64,000 nt of DNA, taken from assembly GCA_963854835.1 (NCBI GenBank), contig OY978525.1, positions 99,589,388 to 99,653,387 of the forward strand, in the 5' to 3' direction. The translations under genes and the position numbers were made by a program. Numbering within the stretch: the stretch's first letter is position 1; each line of letters opens with the position of its first letter. This document shows positions 31,739 through 44,574 of this stretch, one piece after another. Source of the stretch: Megamerina dolium. Taxonomy: Eukaryota > Arthropoda > Insecta > Diptera > Megamerinidae. The notes under the pieces are model-generated. The model was not told where the DNA came from and made no database searches. It saw nothing but the letters and a program-made list of their open reading frames with translations.

Positions 31739-31970
31739 ACTTTTTTATACCCTGCATAATGCAATATGCAAGGTATATTCATTTCGGTCAGATGTTTGTG
31801 TCCACTTGAAGGAATCACCGGAGAATTGACATAGATATATATTCGTGATCAATTTTCGATTTAACGATGTCCTTCCGTCCGTCCGTCTGTCTGTCACCTG
31901 GCTGGTTCGCACGATAACTTGAGGAAATATTGAGCAAATTTGACGAAATTTGGCACAAGTAACCTATGAT

Positions 31971-32338
31971 ATACGGGTGGTGCCGTAGCTCAGTGGTTAG
32001 TGTGTTCGCCTTCTGATCTGTAGGTCGTGGGTTCAATCCCCGGCAGATTCATAACAAATTTAATATCGAAAAGATTTTTCTTTCGAATGGTACCCACCTG
32101 TCGGCAAGCAATTGGCAATTCTTCCGACAGTAACAACTTGCCATGAAAAAGCTTCTTAAAGAACTCTGTGACAAAGCTCAGAAAAAGTGATGTCACAAGT
32201 GTTCTGCCATTCGGAACCGGCTAATATAAGTAGGTCCCTTCTAATACTGTCCAAATTTAAGACGCACAACAGTAATGGAAGAGAAGCTCGGCCAATGAGT
32301 CCTTTGGGGCTTTAAGTGCCACATATTTATTTATTTTT
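31971..32338 (+). mobile_element. tRNA-derived SINE, full length
   Basis: The reference copy in this window: 368 bp, flanked by the 10-bp duplication AACCTATGAT (31961-31970 and 32339-32348). The head CCGTAGCTCAGTGGTTAGTG (box A) and GTCGTGGGTTCAATCCCCGG (box B) look like a tRNA-type RNA polymerase III promoter. The body ends GGGGCTTTAAGTGCCACATA followed by TTTATTTATTT. The uninterrupted host sequence is seen in the opposite foldback arm (complement at about 34672-34690), which proves the insertion. Box A/B give it potential to be transcribed. It encodes no protein. Confidence 0.93.
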
Positions 32339-34759
32339 AACCTATGATCCAAGGGTACGGAGGGGATTGATATTGGGCATGATCGGTCAATAGCCACGCC
32401 TACACAAAGCATTCAAAGCGACTAACCTCGGAATTTTCAAAATCTTTAACTTGCTATAACTCACATAATATACCACTTGGTACAACAATATTTGGCACAT
32501 ATAGTTATATTATACTACCATATCACCTCCCCAAAGTGGGTGAGCCACACCTACTTTTTAGCTGAGCTCTCGTACAAAGTGTCTGTACTTCTTTTAAATT
32601 GAAACAGCTGTAACTTCTACAATCTTCTGTCCAGAATCACCATAATTGACACTTAGATTAACATGGTAGTCGGAAATAATATGGCACAAAATCAGTTTGC
32701 CACGCCCACTCCTTTTTGGGTCTCCCATACAAAGTTGCGGAAATTTAAAAAAATGTTACCGGTTATAACTTGCAAACTATTTAGCGTAGAACAACCAGAT
32801 TGAAGGTGTGTATTAGTATTGTAAGAGCAAATATACCCACAAGAAATGGGCCAGCCACGTCCATTATTTATATTGGCTCCCATACAGGATGACTGAATTT
32901 CTTTTAAATTGAGATAGCTGCAGCTTCTGCAATCTTCTGTCTAGAATAACCATAATTGACACTTAGATTAACATGGTAGTCGGAAAAAATCTGGCAAAAA
33001 ATCAGCGTACCACGCCCACTTCTTAATGGGGCTACCATACAGAGTTGCGAAAATTTTAAAAAATTTAAACCGCTATAACTTACGAACTATTCAACGTAGG
33101 ACAAACAAATTTAAGGTGTGGATTAATATTGGATTTACAAGAAAGAGGTAAGCCACGGCAACTTTTTATAGAGTTCCCATACGTCCCATAAGTCTCGGAT
33201 TTATCTTAAAAACCTCCTTTAAATTATCCCTTTTAGAACTCGATTAACATACAAAGTATTTCGTCAAAGTCAACCATATTTCGGGTGTAAATTAGTAGTA
33301 TATGCAAAAATTGGTTTTCAAAAATCTCCTTACAGTCGGCTGGGGCCGACCAAACTATACCCTGCATATGAAGATTTATATATAAAAAGTTTACTCGAAT
33401 ATCCAACTTTTCTTTTATTTCCACTTTTCAAGAAACAATTTTTGCATATACTACTAATTTACACCCGAAATATGGTTGACTTTGACGAAGTAAAAGGATT
33501 TTAAGATAATTTCGAGGCTTAGTATGGGAGCTATATAAAAAGTGGGCGTGGCTTACCACTTTCTAGTAAATCCAATTAATTTTTCAATGTTAATCCACAC
33601 CTTAAATTTGGTGTCCTACGTTGAATAGTTTCTAAGTTATGGTGGTTAACAATTTTTTTTAATTTCCTCAACTTTGTATGGGAGCCCCAATAAGAAGTGG
33701 GCGTGGTACGCTGATTTTTTGCCAGATTATTTCCGACTACCATATTAATCTAAACGTCAATTATAGTTATTCTAGCCAGAAGATTGCAGAAGTTACAGCT
33801 ATTTCAATTTAAAAACAAATTCGGTCATTTTGTATGGGGGCAACTATAAACAGTGGGGGTGGCCAGTCCATTTCCTGTGAGTCTAGTTGCTCTTAAAATA
33901 CTAATCTATATCTTAAATCTGGTTGTTCTGCGCTGAATAGTTTGCAAGTTATGATGGTTAACTTTCTCTTAATTTCCGTAACTTTGTATGGAAACCCCAA
34001 GAAAGAGTGCGCGTGGCACACTGATTTTTTTGCAGGTTATTTCCGACTACCATATTAATCTAAACGTCAATTATAGTTATTCTAGCCAGAAGATTGCAGA
34101 AGTTACAGCTGTTTCAATTTAAAAGAAATTCGGTCATTTTGTATGGGGGCTACGATAAACAGTGGGCGTGGTGCGCCCATTTTCTGTGAGCCTAGTTGCT
34201 CGTACAATACTAATCCACACCTTAAATCTCGTTATTCTACGCTGAATAGTTTGCAAGTTATAACCGGTAACATTTTTTTTAATTTCCGCAACTTTGTATG
34301 GGAGACCCAAAAAGGAGTGGGCGTGGCACATTGATTTTCTGCCATATTATTTCTGACTGCCGTGTTAATCTGTGTCAATTATGGTTATTCTAGACAGAAG
34401 ATTGTAGGAGTTACAGCAGTTTCAATTTAAAAGAAGTACAGACACTTTGTATGGGAGCTACGCTAGAAAGTAGGCGTGGCTCACCCACTTTTGGCGAGGT
34501 TATATAGTAGTAAAATATAACTCTATGTGCAAAATATTGTTGTCCCAAGTGGTATATTATGTGAGTTATAGCAAGTTAAAGATTTTGCAAATTTCGAGGT
34601 TAGTCGCTTTGAATGCTTGGTGTGGGCGTGGTTATTGACCGATCATGCCCAATATCAATCCCCTCCGTACCCTTGGATCATAGATTACTTATGCCAAATT
34701 TCATCGAAATAGCTCAATATTTACTCAAGTTATCGTGCGAACCAGCCAGGTGACAGACA

Positions 34760-34794
34760 GACGGACGGACGGACGGACGGACGGACGGACGGAC
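34760..34794. repeat. (GACG)n tract in the foldback right arm
   Basis: About nine GACG units; the left arm has a shorter, partly degenerate (GTCC)n/(GTCT)n counterpart at 31873-31897. Confidence 0.9.
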
Positions 34795-35356
34795 ATCGTT
34801 AAATCGAAAATTTAATCGACGCTGATCACGAATATATATCCATGTCTATATCTCCGGAGATTCCTTCAAGTGGACACAAACATCTGACCGAAATGAATAT
34901 ACCATGCATATTGCATTATGCAGGGTATAAAAAGTGGAAATAAAAGAAAAAGATGGATATTAGAGTAAACTTTTTATATATATATCTACGTATGCAGGGT
35001 ATAATTTGGTAGGCCCCAACCGATTGTAAGGAGATTTTTTTCATTTTATCTTCATACTCAACAGACGATAGTTATTTGTGAACAATTTAGCAATTCTCTG
35101 AATTATGCTTATATCACTAATTCTTAAAATATTCAATATACTATATATATTCAATACATATTAAATTATATAAAATTATAATTACTGGATTATATAATTA
35201 TTATCAAAATTTAATTAAAACAAATAAAATATAAATTATCCTTTTCATGTAAAGCCACGAGCCTATAAAAATATTAATGAAATAAACATTATTTGTCAAT
35301 ACCTTTTAATGGATAAATCTAATTAACTGCTTCTAGAAAAATTTCAATGTATACTA

Positions 35357-36124
35357 GGGTCATACCGAAAGTTCGTAGCCCTTAAATTTTATCCAACAAC
35401 TAACTTTACTTTCAGCAAGACTAACATTATTGCTTGAGAATCAAAGTTTTTGTGTTTTTAATGCAAATGAATTCAATGACAGTGCAATTTAGAGTGTTAT
35501 TCTTAAGGGGGGGTAAGGGATAAGCAGATTCGGAAAATCGATTTTTTTCTTTTTCATTTTCCAAGACAACGAGATTGCTGCCGGGTTTTACGATACCGAT
35601 TCGAACGTAATCGTCGATTCTGAAATTATGTGGTTTTAAGTGTGACTGATGAGGAAACTTACTTTAATTTATGCATGTGATACAAAACTTTCAAACACTC
35701 GCGACAATGGGTGTTTGAAAATGAATTAAATACAACAAGAGTAAATTTGAAGCATAATCATGAAAATAGTTTCTTCATAGAGACACCTTTAATCCAGAAT
35801 GGTACACCAAGAATTGTTTGCAAATTGTCATCAGTAAAATACAATCAAAGCTTCAATCATAATGTGTAGAAATTATTGCTCACCAACCTTACAGTCAAGA
35901 CCAAGATTTTTTAAATTTATTTTCCAATTATCAAGGATAATTTAAGTGAAATATAATTTAATACGGCTGAAGGAATAGTAAAAAAATATTTGATTGCTGA
36001 GATGTCTTGGAAGAATTGTTATAAAAAAAGGTTCATAATCATGGACTAATTGTACTCAATTAAAAATAGCCTATTTGGACATATTCATTTGATTTCTTTT
36101 TAGATTACAACTTTCGGTAACACC
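35357..36124. mobile_element. Decayed DNA transposon with about 20-bp inverted ends
   Basis: Left end GGGTCATACCGAAAGTTCGT (35357) and right end ACAACTTTCGGTAACACC (to 36124) are imperfect inverted repeats sharing ACCGAAAGTT, each bordered by TA, the Tc1/mariner target. Inside, at about 35640-35730, the plus frame reads VTDEETYFNLCM, a stop, then YKTFKHSRQWVFEN, like the first-Asp region of a Tc1/mariner-type transposase. No other domain is left. Confidence 0.6.
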
Positions 36125-36126
36125 TA

Positions 36127-39100
36127 TAAATTTTTTTATATTATATTAATCGAGTTTTATACATGTATTGAAATTTTTCAAACGAAATTGTACGTACTAT
36201 TTATTTATATCAATACAGTGACAAAGTATTGATATGAATAAATACATTTTTTTTACAAAGAAAAACAATTCAACAAAACAACCAATTAAAAAAAAAATTA
36301 TAGAAAATAATGAAATAATTATTCTATACTACCATACAATGTGCCTCAATATATGTAAGCATGCATTTTGGTTGCTATGAGAAAAACCACAAATAAAAAA
36401 TTAATTAAAAACCATACACATCAACAACATCATCATCAACAACAAACAGGAACAACAATTAATTAAAAAGTTATACAAACGCAAACAAAAAATAATTGTG
36501 TGCATTTGATTTTATTGTGTGAATGTATATGATTTCTTTTGTTTTTGTTTATATTTATTTTCATCTCTTTTTAGGTACACAAGTATATTATATTATTTAT
36601 ATATATATACGTTTATATACCTACAACTTATGTATAGATGGATTTTCCATCATGGGATTCACATACATATGTGTATGAATTAAAAACAATCACGCTTATG
36701 TGAGCAAATACAAGCAATTATCATACTGTCTATATATATATGCTTATAATATTTGTATTTATTGAAATATTAAATATAATAGAGTAAAAACGAATATTTC
36801 ATAGCATTTTCTAATGTCTGATGCAGTCAGTTCGTTTGAATTTACTACACAATATTTCAATGTGTATGTACCTACAATATTTAAATGTACTTCACAATAT
36901 GACACACCAAATACTAGGAATTAAAAAAATGGATGGGCTTTTTTGTTTTGTAATCCACATGAGATGAGTCGATGACAATTGCTTGCAACTGTCAAACATT
37001 ACGGGGGAAAAAAATATCGCGCTGTCCAAGAATATCCCTCCATCCCCTAGTATCTGTACTAAATGCAAGACTTCATAAAAGTGCAAAGAGGTATTTCATT
37101 AATTTTTTCTCTGTAAATTATTATAGAAAAAAAAATTAATTCAACAGAATAAATAATTATAAAATCGCAATTAATTATATTAAAATTTCCGTTGCACAAA
37201 ACTAACAAAACAAAAAAAAAACATAATTTTTATATAGTAATACCACCTGCAACAGTATATAGTAAAGCTAACAGTATAGTAAATCAATATAAATAAAATG
37301 GCTTCATACGATTGATGTACTTTCATGGAAAAAAGCTGTTATTTAGCTATGGAAAGACATTATTATGCTTTCCATTATATGCGAATTTATGAAATGTATG
37401 CCTACAATTTTTTTTGTTTAAACTTTAAAAACTTTAATTCGTTGCTTTTTTTTTTTGGGAAAATAAGAAATATGTTTTCCCGAAGTGGTTCATAATTTGA
37501 ATGCAAAAATTCGTAATATATTGTACTATAAGAACGATATTACAATCTCATGCCAACATCTCTCTGACGTATGAGTAACAAATAATTGCATATCAAAAAT
37601 TACACATCACTCATACGTCACGGGGTATGATTGATATAAAAATCAATAAATATCTTATAACAATAATAAAAAGAAATGGCAGAGTAAGAGAGAGTATGAA
37701 AGTAATACATCCATTTTTTAGCGCAAACATTTTTCTTTTCCACCACCACATCATCATATCTGAATCATTACGAAGTCAACTTAAATTCTATTTAATATTC
37801 TAAGATGAATTCGTTCTATCTAATGTTCTTGATTATAAAAATGTATAGTATAGATATATAGTACATTTATATTGTGGGTGTTTAAGAAAGAGATGTGATT
37901 TTTATTAAGAAAATGTGATAGCTTGAAGATCAGAATGGATACAATACTTGTTAAATAACTAAGGTAGGATAGTATGACATGTCATTCGACTATGGAAAAT
38001 CGCCAGTATTGGTATGGTTCTTTAGCATTACAAAAATTGCATCGACTTAATCTTTCATGTAGCTTCAAATGTAAAAGTTTAAATAAATTTGTTTTATTAA
38101 AAAATAGCAAATTGAGAAGTTTATGGAATAATCTTATCAAATTTTTCAACTTACGGCTCTTTTGCGTATGCACATAATCGGAATGGTAAAAAAAAAGAGT
38201 CGGAGAGTTCACAAGCTTAATTTTTATTGCACGTCAATTATGAAATTGCCAAAATTTTCGCATAATATTATATTTACCAAATCCATTCGAAAGTTTCAAT
38301 TTTTCATTTAAAATTGAACAAGGTCATTTCGTTTCTTTTTTCAGATTTTAGTTTTCTTGTAAGATTTGAAAATCTGTATTATTTCTAAATTGAAGTATTT
38401 TCGAAATAATGAAAACTGAAAATTTACGAAAATTTTGAACTTTTTTGAAAATATGCTTTTGAATTTAAGTCACTCGAATTTCAGAGATGTTGTTTTTCTT
38501 TATTGGAATATACAATCATACTCACTAATGTACTCCGACCAATTTTAGATATCTAAATACTATTTTTAACGAAAGAAAACTACGATCAAACCTTTTGTGT
38601 AATTCGAAAAGTTCTATACAATCATGCTGTTAAGAATAAAAAAACTGAAATTTTTTTATCCAAGATTCGTGTTTTTTTTTCGATCTCAGAAGAATTTTCA
38701 AGTTTTATATAAGCTTAAATACGATTTATAGCTCAAAAAAAAATATAAGCTGGGAAATATTTTTCTTATCCTAAAAGTATGCCGTCATGCAGAAACCTAA
38801 CAAATAGTACACGTTAAATACTATATTCATAATAAATGGAAATAATTGCAATTAAAATGCTTTCACTTTTCAAAATAGGGGATTCCAATATGATTTAAAT
38901 AAAAATACTAAGATGATCCATATTTCTATATTTCTGCGGCAACTGAATTATATTATCCAGTTTAATTGCCGATAAACCCAGGTAGGTTCGAAGAGTTTCT
39001 TTCTGACATCATTTTTTAGTTCATCCAAGTGGATCCCATATATCCGCAATTTAATCATAAATAAAAGCATAAAAAAATAACTCCAAATTCAAAATGACTA

Positions 39101-42100
39101 CTATTTTTAAAGCACCCGTTATGTAATGTAAAAAAAAAATATTATATTAATACAAAAATATAACCAAAACAAAAAAAAAGTCAAATAATACACAAAGCAA
39201 AAAATCGTTATAAAAAATGTCATATGATTGCTGCTGATGACGTTTGGTTGGCTGGTTGGTTGTTTCGTTTATTTGTTTGTCATGGGTGTTACTTCTAATG
39301 ATTTAAAAAGTATAAGAAAAATAAGAAATGAAAAACAAAACAAAAAACCAATATTGTAAAAGTAAACACAGTTTTGTGTGTGTGTGTATGTATGTATATA
39401 CATATGTCGACATATGTATGTACATAGTAGCGCATGTCTCTCATTCTCAATGTACACAGCTGACAACAGCAGCCATATGTGGTTGCTTAAAACAGTAGTA
39501 ACGGTATATCAGAGTAACTCGTATTAATATGAGACGGTTATGATTTCATACATATGTTTGTTTAAAGTACAGAACAGGATATAATACACAACAAGCAGGC
39601 AGTCAACAATACAGAAAAATAAAAAAAATGAAATGTAAAAGAATAATACAAGTAACAAGCTTATGGCACAGTATGACAATCTGACAGCTCGAACTCCGTA
39701 TGAACATATGTACTATGTACATATATATAGTTGAACGAGCCACAGAATCAGCACCAACGACTATGACAATGACAATGAGAATATGGCATAACTTAAAGTT
39801 AATATGATGATTCTCTTCATACAGATATGTATATATTTATGCGTATAAAATTAAATGGAAACGACTTGTGATAACTATATACATCGAAAAAAACACTACA
39901 TTTTAAAGCTTATAAAATTTTTTTTGAACAAACAATAAAATAAAACGAAAAGAAAGAAAAGGAAAAAAATGATAAAAAGAACTGAGAAGAGTGTAAACAA
40001 ATAACAAACTTAAGACATAAATGCGCACATAACGTATTTTTTTTTTAAGCAAACTCCGTGTCTAAAGAAATAGCGAGTATAAATAAATATAACTTAATTT
40101 ATTTATACATTTGATTTTGTTGATTTTATTCGCATTTGTTGTTTTCTTTTCATTTCAGTTGTCTTTCAGTTGTGTGGAAAATCTCATTTTTGATTTCTTT
40201 TTCCCGATCTCGTTTTTAGCTGATGTGTAAGTGTGTCTATTTAAAATATTGTTTGTTTTGCATATTTTACTCCTATTTTCTTGTTTTTTTCTACTTCGTC
40301 GTCATCATTTTTCCCCCATTCTGTAAATGCATTGTACTGTGTGGCATTATACATTAAAATCTCATTAGTCTGCAATGTTTTCTTGTATGAAATTTCTTTC
40401 ATTCTTTTTTTGCCTTTAAATTCTCATATTTCCTTCTTTCGTATTTGTTTGAAATTTTCTCTATCGCAAACAATTTAATATTGTCCTTTGCAGAAAGCTT
40501 ATTGCTGGTTACAGTATACGTAGAATATACAAAAGGAAATATATGTACGTAATGTAAGGATTTAAAGGACGATGAATATTTACATTTGTAATAAATCTGT
40601 AAATATGAAACGTTTAATATTTTTTTTACGAGAATCAATGGCACTATATGTACAAAATAGTATGTAGTATAAGATGTTGAATGGATGAAAAAAAAAATGC
40701 ATTAATATTTATTTTAAAGAAAATAATTTAATATGATTATTATATTAAAAATGTTCTATAGAAAACTATAATAATAACGCCTTAAAATTGATTTATTCAC
40801 GATTATTTTTAGAAATTTTCATTCGTGCAATTTGTGTGAATAATAATTCTCATTTAGTTTAAATTGAAATTGTTATAACAGCGTGAGTACCCAAAGAACA
40901 TTTTGTTTTACAAGATTATCCTCTACAATATTCGCATACATTCTACTTAATTCTTTCTTGCTGAAAAGCATTTATAATTATATGATTTTTCTATTGTTCC
41001 TATGCCAACCATGTCATTCTTACAAAAGCTGAGGATATATCATTTAACAATGCCCAAAATATCCGCATGGTTAGCAGCTATTCTTTAAAAGAAATTATGC
41101 AAAATCTCAAACCAGAAATTCAGATTCACTATGATTCAAATTCAGAATGATTCGGTGTGAGATAATATCCATAATAAGACAACAATACTTTGACTACTGA
41201 TGCAAATTGCTGAAGTTTGAAATTGATACATAAACAACAGCACATTTGCATTTGCTGCCGGCTATATGTAGACAAGAATATTTTGCACATTTGTTAATTA
41301 TGTATTCATGTATTCGTGTATTCATGTTTTTTGAAAAAACGAAGCCAATTGAGCTTCTAGTAGGACAAACGACTACTATGTCCTATAATATTTACCTTCA
41401 TCCTTAACCGCGGACAAATACAAAGGTTAATAACCTGCCATATAATGAGAAAAAGTCCATAGATTTTCATTTATTTAAAGTCATGAAAGAAATAGCAATG
41501 TTTCAAGATTTTATTTTGTACAATAAAGGAAAAAAAAAAAGCAAAGGAAGTCCAAATCATAATATGCACATTCATATGTGAGAAATACATATGGGACTAT
41601 TATACATCGTTCAACATAAAGTTTCGTGTTATTTTTTGCTGCATTTCTCTGCCTTGTCATAGAATTTGTATACTTGAAAAATTATTCAACTGTCGTTATG
41701 CTGGTTATGTGGCATGCTTGATTTCAAAGTGGTTCTTGTGTTGGCTGTTAACCTCAGCCTCTAGCATTCTTGTTGGTGTTATTGTGAAAATTATTATTAT
41801 TATTATAATTATTTTTATATTTATGAAGTACATTTCAGTTAACAAATATTATACATAGGAATTTACATATGAATACATAAGTTCACACCGTGTATTCACA
41901 TTTGTATTAGAGAGGGTCCCATAAGACAAGTAACACTTCAATGTCTAGACCGACGATATGTAATAATGTAAATGCTGTAAATGACATGAATGTTCATGAT
42001 GGATTTGCACACACACACACATACTCGTGAGTATCTTTAAAATACTCTGCGGTGAATTTAGAATATCACCCTATGAGATTAGTTCTAGACTGGACGTATT

Positions 42101-43324
42101 GTAGCTGAATTGAGAAAATATGAATTAGAACAATTTATCGCGAATCGTTGCAAGAATGTTTTCATAATTAAGCTATGATGCTAGAGATATATAATATTCT
42201 CTATTATTTTCTTAAAAATAAATTCTAATTCTTCCACACAATAACCGGTAACCAAATTTACCTTAAACACCTACATAGTATATAAATATATTCTATGGAG
42301 ATATGTTTACTGTTCTGCGAGTTTATGCTCTTGTTTTATTTTTAATTCATATTTCCTACAAATTTAATTTCAACATTCTGTTAGATCATCCTCATCTTCT
42401 GGTAGATGGATTCTAAGTATAATTTCCATTTATTTTTTTCACAAGTACCATTTTGAGGTTTGTGTTACATATATAACAACGCGTCAAAAGTGCGCAACGG
42501 AAATGATATGCAAACAGTAAAAAAATATAATTTTAGAAATGTGCGTGTAGAGACGTCATCAGACGACACTGCTACTATTGTTTATCCAATAATTAAAGTA
42601 ATGATTACGAGGAGCATAGTCGTAATGTTGGCGGGGATAATCATAATGATGATTATAATGATAATGATGACAATTTATTGTTAACTGATACAAGAAATTG
42701 CTTATATTTTATATGTTTTTCTTTAATTTGAAACTTTCAGCATTGTTTTCTGTGGAATTTTTGTTGAAATCTATTTATACTTAGAATTCATAGACTGCAA
42801 AAATAAAATAATTGTAGGTATTTTAATTAATTGCTATACTTTTGACGTTTTGTGAAATATTTTGTTACTTCTCCAATGCTATATCTGTTTCATATTATCA
42901 TTATTGCTATACTATTTCCACCAACATATACATCGATTTTTAAGTTAAGCATAAAAGAAATTCTATTGGCCGAATTTTAATTAAATTTTAGTGAAATCAT
43001 AAAAATACATTGCACACACATAGGTTCTAAAGAGCATTAGCTAAGCTTCTTTTTAGGTATGTAATTTAGACAGCACCAAAAGTAACCAGTTCTTTTATAT
43101 TTTGTCACAGAACCAATTAGTTGTCAAATTTCAGGAATTGCATATTGCAAAAGGTTACGAATTGTTTTGTGTCTATCGATTAATTTTAAAGGATTTTTTC
43201 ACAAAAATATTACTTTACTTCAATAACAAAATATATGAAGACATTATTCAAAGTATTTGTCATCGTTAGCTATGGCTTGTTCCCCATCTTTCTGGTAGCA
43301 TATGTACAGATAACATCACCATAA
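36127..43324. other. Long gene-free AT-rich stretch
   Basis: Seven kilobases with no convincing ORF, only T/A runs, TA and GT microsatellites and chance ORFs of 60-80 codons (36892, 37974, 39269, 40281, 42460). One short perfect inverted repeat is noted at 37565-37620. Probably intergenic or a large intron. Confidence 0.5.
37565..37620. repeat. Perfect 12-bp inverted repeat with 32-bp spacer
   Basis: TGACGTATGAGT at 37565-37576 and its reverse complement ACTCATACGTCA at 37609-37620. TGACG is a CREB/ATF-type half site, so a paired binding site or a small cruciform are both possible. Confidence 0.8.
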
Positions 43325-44440
43325 CATCACAGATAAGATCACCTAAAAATGTTTTCTCTCCACGCATCATGGCAGGTTATCCTTTTACAGAAACTAACGT
43401 CTCTTCCTTTTTAGAGGAACCGTATCAAATGGAGTTAAGTATAAAAACAGTTACTAAAAGTGAAATAGCCACCACAATCAGTAGATTAAAAGACCATAAA
43501 ATACTGAAAAATACTGAAATAACTACCTGATAAGGCTTTGACCTTTATAATTTCCTGGCACAGTGGAAGGTTGCTGAGATCAATATGGTTCTCAAACCAG
43601 GGAAACTAGGCGAGGAAGTAAAGTCTTACCGACCCATCAGTCTTCTCCCAATCATGTTAAAACTATTTGAAATTTTATTCCTGCAACGTCTAATGATAAT
43701 AATTGAGCACAGAAAATTAATTCCAAGACACCAATTTGGCTTTAGAAAAAAGCATTCCACAATTGAGCAAGTCCAAAGGCTGGTTGAAAAAATTCAAACA
43801 GCGCTCTATAGAAAAGAATTCTGCTCAACAGTCTTTTTGTATATATTCCAAGCCTTTGACAGAGTATGGCACCAAGGCCTGTTATTCAAAGTGAAAAAGA
43901 TGTAGCCTTTGAACGCTTATTTGCTTATAAAAGCATATCTTCATAAACGGCTGTTCTACGTGAAATTTCCCCCTTTCACTCAATCCAAGTCGGAGTTCCA
44001 TAAGGCAGTGTGTTAGGTTCAATTCTTTACCTGCTTTTTACTTCCGATTTACCTACAACTGATCATGTTCTTACTGGAACTTTTACCGATGACACTGCTA
44101 TTATCACGACTGGAACGAGTCCCATAGTAGTATCATTCAAGCTCCAAAACGGTCTCGATCGAATTTCTACTTGATTGAAGAATTGGCGACTGAAAGTTAA
44201 GGAGACGAAATTAACCCACATAACATTTACTACGAGGAGAGATACATGTGGACAGACGACTAACGTGGAGAGCACACATTTTTGATAAAAGGAAAGCTCT
44301 TGGTATACAATTCCGCAGCATGTATTGGCGACAACAATCACACCCAAATGAGCTTGCCGCTACTCTGATGAGATCATCGCGAACCTTTTCAAGGCTGAAA
44401 AGGAAAATACCGCTACAGCTTGTGTCATAGCTCCCACAAC
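43325..44440 (+). mobile_element. Jockey-like LINE relic, reverse transcriptase region
   Basis: From 43370 frames give ETNVSSFLEEPYQMELSIKT and TVTKSEIATTISRLKDHKIL. An internal deletion follows, removing the usual P-A-WK segment in part. Then come AQWKVAEINMVLKPGK, SYRPISLLPIMLKLFEIL, QFGFRKKHSTIEQVQRLVEK and IFQAFDRVWHQGLLFKVK (catalytic Asp in FQAFD). After a stop at 43903-43905: AGVPQGSVLGSILYLLF-like text, FTDDTAIIT (the FADD/YADD box), a stop, LKNWRLKVKETKLTHITFTT and MDRRLTWRAHIFDKRKALGI. The order and wording match Jockey-clade elements. Deletions, stops and frameshifts make it dead; both ends are missing. Confidence 0.85.
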
Positions 44441-44574
44441 ATTAAAATAATTTATTAGAGAAGGATGTTCCACAGAGAACATACCTTCCACATGTTATTA
44501 TCTGCGATAACTTTCCTTAGTTTTAGTCAAATTTTTGTAAAATGTCGATTATTGTATTTAGACAGCCTACAAAT

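Larger units (their letters stand above)
31739..35045. mobile_element. Large foldback element built of 155-bp monomers
   Basis: A left arm (31739-33312) and right arm (33432-34935) are inverted copies: both outer ends carry TTTTTATACCCTGCATAATG, the words TTTCGGTCAGATGTTTGTG and TCCACTTGAAGGAATC, the (GTCC)n/(GACG)n tract and TGGCTGGTTCGCACGATAAC. Internally each arm is a run of about 155-bp monomers with TTTGTATGGG and GTGGGCGTGG; in the right arm TTTGTATGG starts at 33673, 33828, 33983, 34138, 34293 and 34446. The left arm has two fewer monomers and carries a SINE. A 120-bp spacer (33313-33431) contains GGGGCCGACCAAACTATACC, and an inverted copy of it lies just outside the right arm (34936-35045). 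No transposase is encoded, so it would need help from another element. Confidence 0.9.

Noticed and set aside
31980..32050. Functional tRNA gene at the SINE head
   Set aside because: Boxes A and B are present but the sequence after box B does not close an acceptor stem, the same head recurs with the SINE body elsewhere, and it is flanked by a target duplication.
36892..37086. 64-codon minus ORF
   Set aside because: No domain, no homology I recognise, no splice context; treated as chance.
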